Assembly: GCA_017614155.1 (NCBI GenBank)
Contig: JAGACK010000038.1
Span: 1-53,656, forward strand
Source of the DNA: Lachnospiraceae bacterium
GTDB lineage: Bacteria; Bacillota; Clostridia; Lachnospirales; Lachnospiraceae
Direction: 5' to 3'
DNA: 53,656 nt
Part shown: piece by piece, positions 42,152 through 49,244 of the stretch
How the letters are laid out: each line of letters begins with the position of its first letter
Position numbering within the stretch: the first letter of the stretch is position 1
Notes under the pieces: model-generated
What the model saw: the letters and a program-made list of their open reading frames with translations, nothing else
Databases searched by the model: none
Told to the model about the DNA's origin: nothing
Made by a program: the position numbers and the translations under genes

Positions 42152-43537
42152 ATGAAAGCACTGAAGGAAAAGCTTCCGCTGATACTTGCGACAGCGGGTT
42201 TGCTTGTTTATCTGACTCTTATATTCAATAATAATGTCTGGATGGATGAGGCGTTTACGGCGCTCCTCGTCAGAGGCTCCTTTGCCTCCATGATGGAGCG
42301 TTCTCTTGCCGACACCCTTCCGCCTCTGTACAATATCTGGGCGTGGACATTTGCAAAGCTGTTCGGCTTTCACACTCTCACACTCAAGCTTTCATCCGTC
42401 ATACCGATGATTGCCCTCCTTTATTACAGCGCTGTCAGGGTCGCTCATCTGTATAATAAAAACACCGCGTCCTGTTTCGTACTGACGCTTGTATGCATGC
42501 CTCACCTTCTGTCCTGCGCCGTCGAAATAAGGATGTACGCTTTCTGCCTTTCATTTGTCACCATGGCAGTCATAAGCGCTCTGTATCTTTTGAACCTGCC
42601 TTCAAAAAAGGATCTTGTGCTTTTCGGGATCTTCACTCTGCTTGCAGGTTATTCCCATCACTACGGACTGATCAGCCTGCTCTTTGTCTGGGCAGCCCTG
42701 CTGATCTATTTCATCAGAAAAAAAGAGGGGCTTAAAAGCTTCATCATATGCGCCTTTATTACCGCTGTCCTTTTCATACCATATATCATCATCACGCTTT
42801 ATCAGATAAAAAATGCCTCCGCCTATTTCTCGGCGCCATCCGGACCCTCGCTTGCATCCTTTGTCTCATCGCTCCGGTTCCCCTTTGTGACAAACATCAC
42901 TCCGCTGTCTGCCCTGCTCCTGCTTGCGGTCATATCCGTCATGATCTTCGGGAACAGAAAAAAAGAAGGCCGGGCGCTTACAGGACTGTATGCGTCAGTC
43001 CTGTGCCTTTCATACCTTCTCATGCTAATCTCGGGCAGATCCTTCTTTTCAGGGCGTTACCTCATACCATCCTTTGGAGCTTTGTGGCTCGGCTTTTCCA
43101 TCCTGCTGTTTTCAGACAGGCTTCACCTGCCCGGAAAACTGCCTGAGGCGGCCTGTGTACTGATACTGCTGATACTGGTTGTTTCCGGGATCGTGGATTT
43201 CGCCGGCGCCTTCAGGGATGAGTACTCGGGAGATGTGAAAGAGATGCTTGCCTTTTTTGATGAAAACCTCGAAAAAGATGACGGCTATATCATCTATGAG
43301 GACGAGTATCAGATCGAATGGTGCCTCAAATATTATGAGCCGGATCTGAAGAAATATGACCCGGAAAAAATGGAAAATATCAGGGGAAAAATCTGGTGCT
43401 TTATCACCCCGAAATACGCATGGATGCTTGACGAAATGCCCGTAAAAGCGTATAATAAAGACTACAAAGGCGAGTTGTCATTTGACAGGTACCGGTTCTC
43501 GGTTTACCTGTTGGAAAGACAGGATGACAGGAGGTAG
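42152..43537 (+). CDS. GT-C membrane glycosyltransferase (GT39/ArnT-like)
   Basis: 461 residues with about ten membrane helices. The first outer loop has NNNVWMDEAFT with the Asp-Glu pair typical of GT-C enzymes that use polyprenyl-phosphate sugars. A C-terminal soluble part (about 355-461) lies outside. It would transfer a lipid-linked sugar to a surface glycan or protein. It is divergent from the UbiA gene, which could make polyprenyl-phosphate pentose, and in the same window as two GT2 polyprenyl-sugar synthases. No ribosome site is seen. Confidence 0.85.
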   Translation: MKALKEKLPLILATAGLLVYLTLIFNNNVWMDEAFTALLVRGSFASMMERSLADTLPPLYNIWAWTFAKLFGFHTLTLKLSSVIPMIALLYYSAVRVAHLYNKNTASCFVLTLVCMPHLLSCAVEIRMYAFCLSFVTMAVISALYLLNLPSKKDLVLFGIFTLLAGYSHHYGLISLLFVWAALLIYFIRKKEGLKSFIICAFITAVLFIPYIIITLYQIKNASAYFSAPSGPSLASFVSSLRFPFVTNITPLSALLLLAVISVMIFGNRKKEGRALTGLYASVLCLSYLLMLISGRSFFSGRYLIPSFGALWLGFSILLFSDRLHLPGKLPEAACVLILLILVVSGIVDFAGAFRDEYSGDVKEMLAFFDENLEKDDGYIIYEDEYQIEWCLKYYEPDLKKYDPEKMENIRGKIWCFITPKYAWMLDEMPVKAYNKDYKGELSFDRYRFSVYLLERQDDRR

Positions 43538-43542
43538 TTGTT

Positions 43543-43734
43543 ATGGATGGTATTTCCCCTATATCAGCATCACTGGTTACAAACCTAAAAGGGATCTCTG
43601 CTCCTTCAAAGGTTGGCGTTGCCATGCTTTCAAAGGAACTTGATACCCAGAAAAAGGCTGCATCAGAGATGGTGAAGATGATGGAAATGTCAGTCAATCC
43701 CGCTATCGGATCCAATATTGACGTTTCCGCCTGA
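43543..43734 (+). CDS. YjfB family putative motility protein
   Basis: 63 residues: a short N-terminus, VGVAMLSKELDTQKKAASEM, and a small hydrophobic/methionine-rich end (MVKMMEMS). The family lies near flagellar genes in Firmicutes and is sigma-D-linked in Bacillus; its role is unknown. Start follows AGGAGGTAG. It follows the GT-C gene by five bases and has a strong terminator. Confidence 0.85.
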   Translation: MDGISPISASLVTNLKGISAPSKVGVAMLSKELDTQKKAASEMVKMMEMSVNPAIGSNIDVSA

Positions 43735-43745
43735 ATCAATGTTAC

Positions 43746-43778
43746 AAGACCTGCATCATCTGATGCAGGTCTTTTTTT
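43746..43778 (+). terminator. Rho-independent terminator after YjfB
   Basis: AAGACCTGCATCA and TGATGCAGGTCTT form a near-perfect stem (43746-43758 with 43761-43773), followed by seven T. Confidence 0.95.
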
Positions 43779-43800
43779 ATGCCATTTTTATTCAACCGAC

Positions 43801-44742
43801 TCAATGTCCGACGATCAGTCTGATCGCTATGAATACAGCTCCCAGGATCAGGCCGAGAGATGCAGGAAGCGTGAAAACATGAATCTTTTCCGCTCCGTCT
43901 TTATTTCGTGAAAACATCCGGTGAAAGACTTCCTCCCTGCCTTCCATGGACGCCATGGCCTTCAGCAGAAAGACCGATAATCCCGCTGCCACAAGCCCGA
44001 CGATCAAGAGGATGGGGATCATTGCTATCACCTGGCTCCTCATGACAGGGTCATCAAAAGACTGTGTACTCTGCGATACGAGTTCTTTCGGAAGCCTGCT
44101 CATGACCATTATGGCCGCAACACTTACCGAATTGATCAGCATGTGGCCCACATAGCCGCACCAGACACTTCCTGTCACGGACACCACCATTCCAAACGCA
44201 ATGCCCATCACTGCCGCATAGGCCATCTGGTTGAGATTCAGGTGCAGAATGCCGAACATCAGCGCGGAAAGCAGAACGGACGCAAATAACCTGCCGCTCT
44301 TTAGCAGTCCCGAAAGAATGGCTCCCCTGAAACAGAATTCCTCTATGAGCGGTCCCAATATACCGACCGAAAGGAGCATCAACGCAGGATGAATCCCGTC
44401 AAAGCTCTCCGACAGTTCAATAGCTGCATTATCCGTAAACAGCATCGTAAATGCGTTGCAGGCTCCTATCAGAGGATACCACATTATGGTATAGAGAACC
44501 GTCAGCAGGAGCGTCGGGATCCTGACTGCCCTTATCGAAAAGGTATCCTTTATTCCCGAGCGCGATATGATCCAATAAACAATAACGGGAAGAATGACCA
44601 TCCCCTGGCTCATCAAAAGCTCCAGAAGGATGCCCATTTCCGCCCGTCCTCCAAAAAGCAGCCGGACTATGTTTGCCACAATGAAAAGCTCCATTATGAC
44701 CAGATACAGCCATCCGGTCCTGCTCACTCTTTTTTTGTCCAT
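43801..44742 (-). CDS. CPBP family intramembrane metalloprotease
   Basis: 313 residues with about eight membrane helices. The motifs are EEFCFRG (EExxxR), FGILHLNLNQ and GHMLINS. A second CPBP protein is at 2.1 kb, but the two are not close copies. It follows the 77-residue gene by three bases and has no ribosome site of its own, so coupling is likely. Last gene of the thioesterase-CvfB-RidA run. Substrate unknown. Confidence 0.9.
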   Translation of the reverse strand: MDKKRVSRTGWLYLVIMELFIVANIVRLLFGGRAEMGILLELLMSQGMVILPVIVYWIISRSGIKDTFSIRAVRIPTLLLTVLYTIMWYPLIGACNAFTMLFTDNAAIELSESFDGIHPALMLLSVGILGPLIEEFCFRGAILSGLLKSGRLFASVLLSALMFGILHLNLNQMAYAAVMGIAFGMVVSVTGSVWCGYVGHMLINSVSVAAIMVMSRLPKELVSQSTQSFDDPVMRSQVIAMIPILLIVGLVAAGLSVFLLKAMASMEGREEVFHRMFSRNKDGAEKIHVFTLPASLGLILGAVFIAIRLIVGH

Positions 44743-44745
44743 TTT

Positions 44746-44979
44746 TTACTGATTCATCATGAAGTTCACAAGCCTGTCGATATCTTCGGGCTCGTATGCA
44801 ACAAGTTCAAGTTCCCTGATAGTGCCGTCTGAAAAGATATTTGCCATTGAAACATACTGGGAGAGCTTTGATTTGAGATTCAGTCTGTCGCCCTCTCCCG
44901 TCACAAGCTCAACCTTTCCCTTGCACTGATCAACCACCTTGAAGAACTGCTCAATGTCATGGATATTCTGTACTTTCAT
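44746..44979 (-). CDS. Conserved small protein of unknown function
   Basis: 77 residues, no membrane segment, no cysteine cluster. The pattern MKVQNIHDIEQFFKVVDQC then GDRLNLKSKLSQYVSM looks like a small alpha/beta protein; I recall similar ones in Lachnospiraceae but no function. The start has GAGG eight bases upstream. It lies between ridA and the CPBP gene. Confidence 0.8.
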   Translation of the reverse strand: MKVQNIHDIEQFFKVVDQCKGKVELVTGEGDRLNLKSKLSQYVSMANIFSDGTIRELELVAYEPEDIDRLVNFMMNQ

Positions 44980-45020
44980 TTCGATTACCTCTCTTTCATA
45001 AACTCATTTACTTCAGTTAT

Positions 45021-45824
45021 TTATGATTCATCTGCCGGAGTCGTTGCCTCTTCCGGCGCTGTATCTGCTTTTTTCTTTGCGGCTGTTTTCTTCTTTGCAG
45101 CCGGTTCTTTTTCGGGATCTGCCTTTGAAGAAGCCACCTTTCTCTTTACCGGCGCCTTTTTTGCGGTCTGTGTCTTTTTTGCAGCCGGCGCTTTTTCTTC
45201 CGGTTTCTTTTCCTCTGGCTCGGTCTTTTCGATCTTCAGTTCATCTATCTTTATCTCTTCAAGCTCGACTTCAGGCTCCGCGCTGACCTCGACCACCGGG
45301 ATCTGTGAAATCTCGGGCTCAGCCTCTGCCTTCTTTGCCGTCGTCTTTTTCGCGGCCGGCTTCTTTGCGGCAGCTGTCTTTTTCACGGCTGTCGTTTTCT
45401 TTGCCGTCGTACTCTTTTCAGGCACATCCTCTTTATCGGAAGCGCTCTCTCCTTTTTCGGCTATGGCCTCCAGTTCTATCTTTACATCCTTCGGAAGCCT
45501 TGAGACCTCGACACAGCTCCTGGCGGGATACGGCTCCGAAAAGAAGGTCGCATAAACATCATTGACCCTTTTGAAATCCCTCATATCCTTGATGAACACC
45601 GTGGTCTTTACCACCTTCCTGAGTGAGCTTCCGTTATCCTTCAAAAGATTTGAAAGATTCTTCAGAACCTGCTCCGTCTGGGATTCTATGGTCGCCCCGG
45701 CTATCATTCCCGTTTCCGGCACTACCGGGATGATGCCTGAAGTGTATATGAGCTTTCCCGTATAGATAGCCTGTGAATAAGGTCCTATTGCCTCAGGTGC
45801 TCCCTTTGAACTCAATCTCTTCAT
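45021..45824 (-). CDS. RidA enamine/imine deaminase with Ala-Lys-rich histone-H1-like tail
   Basis: Residues 1-127 are a complete RidA domain, which removes reactive 2-aminoacrylate: GPYSQAIYTGKLIYTSG, and ARSCVEVSRLPKDVKIELEA with the catalytic Arg. Residues about 128-267 are an extension with AAKK/TAKK-type repeats, an acidic middle and more AAKK repeats, as in H1-like or bacterial SWIB/HctA tails. RidA proteins normally end near 125-130. The tail has the base use of the flanks and no stop, so it is a true fusion. It overlaps cvfB by 32 bases and has AAGGAGGG upstream of ATG. The tail may bind nucleic acid. Confidence 0.87.
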   Translation of the reverse strand: MKRLSSKGAPEAIGPYSQAIYTGKLIYTSGIIPVVPETGMIAGATIESQTEQVLKNLSNLLKDNGSSLRKVVKTTVFIKDMRDFKRVNDVYATFFSEPYPARSCVEVSRLPKDVKIELEAIAEKGESASDKEDVPEKSTTAKKTTAVKKTAAAKKPAAKKTTAKKAEAEPEISQIPVVEVSAEPEVELEEIKIDELKIEKTEPEEKKPEEKAPAAKKTQTAKKAPVKRKVASSKADPEKEPAAKKKTAAKKKADTAPEEATTPADES

Positions 45825-46455
45825 TTATTATCCCTCCTTTAAGAACCACACTGTTGTCCGCTATCTCAACTTTGCCTTCTTTGAGCAGATGTCCCACTCC
45901 TTTTTTGAAAGCATTGCGGCTCAGATTGCATTCTTTTTTTATCTCTTCAGCATCAGACCTGTCGCCTACAGGCAGCTTTCCGCCTCTTTCGTTCAAGAGC
46001 CTGAGTATATGCCTGGCATCTTCTTCCACCCTGAAAAGCGCGTCATTTTCAGTCTTTACCCACTGGGTGGCCGCAAGCCTTCCGCTTTTGTCCACATACA
46101 TCTTTACAGGGATCCTGTCGTGCTCCTTTGTATCCCTTTTCATCTCATGATAGGGCAGGAGCAGATCTCTTTCAAGTCCCATATCAAGAAATGCGCCGAT
46201 GCCGGTTATCTCCTTTACCTCAAGTATCGCCGGCTCATCAATAGTTATATAGGGTTTCTTCGTCGTGGCTATGAGCCTGTCCTTTGAATCCCTGTACAGA
46301 AAGACCTCGATCTCGTCTCCGTTTTTTGCGCCTGCCGGAATCTGCTTTTTGGGAAGCAGGACGCGTTCCGGACTTTCGGTGCTCTCTGCCAGATATACGC
46401 CGAAATCCGTCTTTTTTACCATTATAAGCTTTTGGATCCTGCCTAATTCAAGCAT
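45793..46455 (-). CDS. CvfB-like S1 RNA-binding protein
   Basis: 220 residues. Two S1-like domains (about 1-130, with TDFGVYLAE and GIGAFLDMGLERDLLLPYHE) and a C-terminal winged helix (about 150-210). CvfB binds RNA and affects virulence in Staphylococcus. Here it is shorter than the usual 280 residues because one S1 domain is absent or reduced. It overlaps the thioesterase gene by 13 bases and ridA by 32. Confidence 0.86.
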   Translation of the reverse strand: MLELGRIQKLIMVKKTDFGVYLAESTESPERVLLPKKQIPAGAKNGDEIEVFLYRDSKDRLIATTKKPYITIDEPAILEVKEITGIGAFLDMGLERDLLLPYHEMKRDTKEHDRIPVKMYVDKSGRLAATQWVKTENDALFRVEEDARHILRLLNERGGKLPVGDRSDAEEIKKECNLSRNAFKKGVGHLLKEGKVEIADNSVVLKGGIINEEIEFKGST

Positions 46456-47180
46456 TTAAATTCCACCAATGCATATTCTTTTCCGTCACTGTCATTCAGT
46501 GAAACAGCACAGTAACCGTCGCTTTCATAAACCACGGGATACATGGTATCTCCAAGAAGCGCGGCCTTCTTGTATTCCGCCCTCATCCTGTCGACCCTGA
46601 AGCCTCTTTTCACATAATCCAGCGCCATCTGCACATACTGCCCGTTGTTTACATGGTTGTTTGCATCCAGGTGCTGTCTTCTGACCTCAAACGGATCCCG
46701 GCTCGACTTTGACACATTTTCCGGTATCTTTATTTTCCGGGCCTCATATTCCATATCCAGCTTTTTCATCTCGCCGTAGGCTTCTATCACGTTTTGCGGA
46801 ACCCGATCCGGCTTTCCCGTATTCAGATTCAAAAATGTCCAGAGTGTATTTCCAACGGCCGCCCTTTTTCCCTCCGCATCATCAAGGTAAAAATTCCTGA
46901 ATCCCAGAAAACCCTTGCAGTCATAGGGCGAAGTGCCGATCGTGATCTTCTCGCACATCCGCGGATATCTGTATACATCTATCTGCCAGTAGTTGAGCAC
47001 CCAGAAGCATCCCGTCTTCTTGAGTACATCATATCCGACGCCCGCATCCTCTGCATGAAAAGTCGAGCAATCCTGAAAATAATTGAGTATCGCAATCAGC
47101 GTCAGTTTTTCATTTTCATCCGTTTCGCTGTAGCGCACTCTGCCTTCAAAGCTGTACATCCTCTGTATCCGGGAAAACAT
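46443..47180 (-). CDS. Acyl-ACP thioesterase
   Basis: 245 residues, double hot-dog fold. It releases fatty acids from acyl carrier protein. YSFEGRVRYSETDENEKLTL and ILNYFQDCSTFHAED are the first hot-dog, and HLDANNHVNNGQYVQMALDY holds the catalytic Asn/His region. An alternative start is ATG 47159 (MYSFEG, the usual family N-terminus); neither has well-spaced ribosome sites. A promoter and a hairpin lie upstream. First of five genes. Confidence 0.88.
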   Translation of the reverse strand: MFSRIQRMYSFEGRVRYSETDENEKLTLIAILNYFQDCSTFHAEDAGVGYDVLKKTGCFWVLNYWQIDVYRYPRMCEKITIGTSPYDCKGFLGFRNFYLDDAEGKRAAVGNTLWTFLNLNTGKPDRVPQNVIEAYGEMKKLDMEYEARKIKIPENVSKSSRDPFEVRRQHLDANNHVNNGQYVQMALDYVKRGFRVDRMRAEYKKAALLGDTMYPVVYESDGYCAVSLNDSDGKEYALVEFKCLN

Positions 47181-47224
47181 CTCCCCATCCCGGTATGGGG
47201 TTAAACCAAAAAACTACAGGGAGT

Positions 47225-47253
47225 ATTATACACATGAGCGCGAACATGGTCAA
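47225..47253 (-). promoter_or_regulatory. Promoter of the thioesterase operon
   Basis: TTGACC (47248-47253) and TATAAT (47225-47230) on the minus strand, 17 bases apart, 44 bases before ATG 47180. In the leader, CCCCAT and ATGGGG (47183-47188, 47195-47200) can pair and cover GGGGAG before the start. Confidence 0.8.
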
Positions 47254-47278
47254 ACCAGGAGGCAGAGGAGACAGGGGG

Positions 47279-47307
47279 GGAGACAGGGGGACGGTCCTCT
47301 TGTCTCC
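47279..47307 (+). repeat. Palindromic interspersed repeat, copy A
   Basis: 29 bases: GGAGACA arm, inner GGAC-G-GTCC, TGTCTCC arm. Preceded by an extra partial GGAGACAGGGG (47268-47278). Forms an inverted pair with copy B, 101 bases between. Confidence 0.9.
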
Positions 47308-47335
47308 TTTTCACACTTCGCCAGGCTCCCGCAGG

Positions 47336-48046
47336 TCACCCCCCACACCTTGCGCTCCAGTAGGTGCTCGGCATGGGGCCCCCCTGCTCGCGCCTGTATT
47401 GTTTTTTAGGAGACAAAAGGACCGTCCCCCTGTCTCCCCCGAAAATACACTCGGATAGAACATATCTTTTTTTGAGAAGAACATCTCTGTCGGATAGACC
47501 TGCAAGAGAATACATTTTTGCGATGAGATCCTCGGGAAGCGCGTAAAACAGGATATGATCATCAGGAAAGACATCCCGGGCGCGCAGCAGTCCTTTCAGA
47601 TAGTTTTTTTCGTCTGTTTCAAGTCCCATCATGATCCTGTCACGATGATGCGCCACTGCTTCTTTGTCATATGATCTGCATTTTCGATCTGAAAAAAACG
47701 ACGGAAAGAAAACATTTTTCAGTCCTATCCTGCGAAAAATTTCGTAGGTTTCCCTGTCAGGGATGAAGATCCTGTTATTATTATCAGCCAGAGCAGGACA
47801 AAACAGATTCGGAGCCGGGTAAGAATAGATCCAGAAAAAACCCGGAAGGGAGGTTTTTTTGCAGATATCCGAGATCTCCTCATCAAAATCCAGAGAAAAA
47901 ACAGCATCCGCTCCACATGCCGGGATCACCGAAGTCAGATCTTTTTTGTCACAGATGACCGAACTGATCGACCTTTCGGCAAGATCATCGGCAAAGCTGT
48001 ATGTAACATCATCGCTTATGCCTTTTACTATGATAATCTTTTTCAA
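47336..48046 (-). pseudogene. Truncated DUF3880/CgeB-like glycosyltransferase, 3' end replaced by repeat sequence
   Basis: The N-terminal 200 residues look like the first domain of CgeB-type glycosyltransferases: FFWIYSYPAPNLFCPALADN followed by FIPDRETYEIFRRIGLKNV. The reading frame then enters repeat copy B (47409-47437), adding about 35 residues of repeat-derived sequence, and stops at 47336. Intact relatives have a second GT-B domain of about 150 residues or more. Start is TTG with AAGGAG upstream, 17 bases from the divergent GT2-TPR start. Function probably lost. Confidence 0.65.
47409..47437 (-). repeat. Palindromic interspersed repeat, copy B
   Basis: 29 bases, inverted relative to copy A; inner stem GGACCGTCC; flank arms GGAGACA and TGTCTCC. 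It lies inside the 3' end of the truncated glycosyltransferase frame. Confidence 0.9.
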
Positions 48047-48051
48047 TATGC

Positions 48052-48057
48052 TATACT
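48052..48057 (+). promoter_or_regulatory. Likely -10 box of the GT2-TPR gene (leaderless)
   Basis: TATACT, six bases before ATG 48064. The -35 region is weak. There is no ribosome site for the plus-strand gene; the CTCCTT here is the minus-strand site of the divergent gene. Confidence 0.5.
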
Positions 48058-48063
48058 CCTTTC

Positions 48064-49104
48064 ATGGATATTTCAGCAGCTATGATAATCAAAAGAGGAG
48101 AAGAAAAGGAACTTGAACGGTGCCTGAAGTCACTGAAGGGGATCGTTTCGCAGATAGTTGCCGTGACTTCTCCGAAAAATGAAAAGGAAGATGAGACCGA
48201 CCGGCTTCTGTCAGACTTCGGCGCCGATGTTTTTTACCTTGAATGGCCCGGAGATTACAGTGTTGCACGAAATGAAAGCCTTAAACATGTGACGGGCGAT
48301 TATGTGCTGGTCATAGATACAGATGAGTATATAAAGCGCTTCGATTTTTCGCCAAATCCTGATGTGCATGTCTACAGGCTTCTTCGCGAAAACGAATATA
48401 CCGATTCGGACATGGCTCTTTCAAACAGAGAACGGCTGAACCGGATCTTTAAAAACGGACTGTTTCATTATGAAGGAAGGGTTCATGAACAGCTCGTGCC
48501 AAATGACGGAAAGGAATGTATCACCGAACTGACTGATGTGATCCTCGGACATACCGGATATACAGATCCCTCATCCATGCTTGAAAAAAGCCGGTCATAC
48601 AGGGAAATGCTCTTTTCGATGCTTGAGGATTCCCCGTATGATCCTTATGTTCTCTTTCAGATCGGACGCACTTATTATGTGGAAAAGGACTATGAGAATG
48701 CAGTCATATATTTTGAAAAAGCGCTGAATCTCGATCCTGACCCGGATCTGGAATATGTGGAATCGCTCCTTGAGACCTACGGCTATGCCCTATTAAACCA
48801 CGGCGAAGCAAAAAAAGCAATGTCTCTTTTGGGAGTCTATGATGAGTTTTCACGCTTTGCGGATTTTCTCTTCCTTTGCGGACTGATATATATGAACAAT
48901 GCGCTCTTTGACGAGGCTATAGCCGAATTTGAAAAGGCAGCAGAAACCGATCGTTTCAGCGTTGAGGGTGTCAATTCCTATCTGGCATTTTACAATTGCG
49001 GTGTAATAAAAGAAGTCCTGGGCGACAGATCTGCCGCCATTTCCTATTATAAAAAATGCGGAGATTATCCCCCCTCAAAAGATGCCATAAAACGTTTGGG
49101 TTGA
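48064..49104 (+). CDS. GT2 glycosyltransferase with TPR repeats
   Basis: 346 residues. The N-terminal GT2 domain (about 1-170) has SAAMIIKRGEEKELERCLKS, VARNESL and the metal site IDTDEY. TPR repeats (about 195-340) follow, with YVLFQIGRTYYVEKDYENAVIYF-type units. This SunS/WaaE-like architecture is used for protein glycosylation in several Firmicutes, and the flagellin genes are 2.5 kb away, so flagellin glycosylation is a fair guess. Its last 63 bases recur near 50.4 kb. Confidence 0.88.
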   Translation: MDISAAMIIKRGEEKELERCLKSLKGIVSQIVAVTSPKNEKEDETDRLLSDFGADVFYLEWPGDYSVARNESLKHVTGDYVLVIDTDEYIKRFDFSPNPDVHVYRLLRENEYTDSDMALSNRERLNRIFKNGLFHYEGRVHEQLVPNDGKECITELTDVILGHTGYTDPSSMLEKSRSYREMLFSMLEDSPYDPYVLFQIGRTYYVEKDYENAVIYFEKALNLDPDPDLEYVESLLETYGYALLNHGEAKKAMSLLGVYDEFSRFADFLFLCGLIYMNNALFDEAIAEFEKAAETDRFSVEGVNSYLAFYNCGVIKEVLGDRSAAISYYKKCGDYPPSKDAIKRLG

Positions 49105-49115
49105 CACCAAGATAT
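49041..49115 (+). repeat. 75-base direct repeat, copy 1 (3' end of the GT2-TPR gene)
   Basis: Covers the last 21 codons, the stop and 11 bases beyond. Copy 2 at 50357-50431 differs at two positions. Contains TTGACA overlapping the stop. Confidence 0.95.
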
Positions 49116-49134
49116 TCAAGAATTATGCACTTAT

Positions 49135-49163
49135 TTGACAATTCCTGTTTATAATGATAAATT
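49135..49163 (+). promoter_or_regulatory. Promoter of ATPase gene 1
   Basis: TTGACA (49135-49140), 17 bases, TAAATT (49158-49163). An AT-rich leader of about 75 bases contains GATTTAT three times at 19-20 base spacing (49182, 49201, 49221). Confidence 0.65.
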
Positions 49164-49244
49164 TTTATGAAGAATTATAAAGATTTATTAAAAGAATGAT
49201 GATTTATGATAATTTATAGAGATTTATGAAAGAAACAAGGAATT

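Noticed and set aside
44959-45555. A 198-codon Phe/Ala-rich plus-strand frame
   Set aside because: It is the reverse reading of the AAKK-rich RidA tail; the repeats (TTCTTTGCGGC) explain the Phe-Ala pattern.
47195-47458. An 87-codon plus-strand frame
   Set aside because: Made almost entirely from the palindromic repeats and the sequence between them; no ribosome site.
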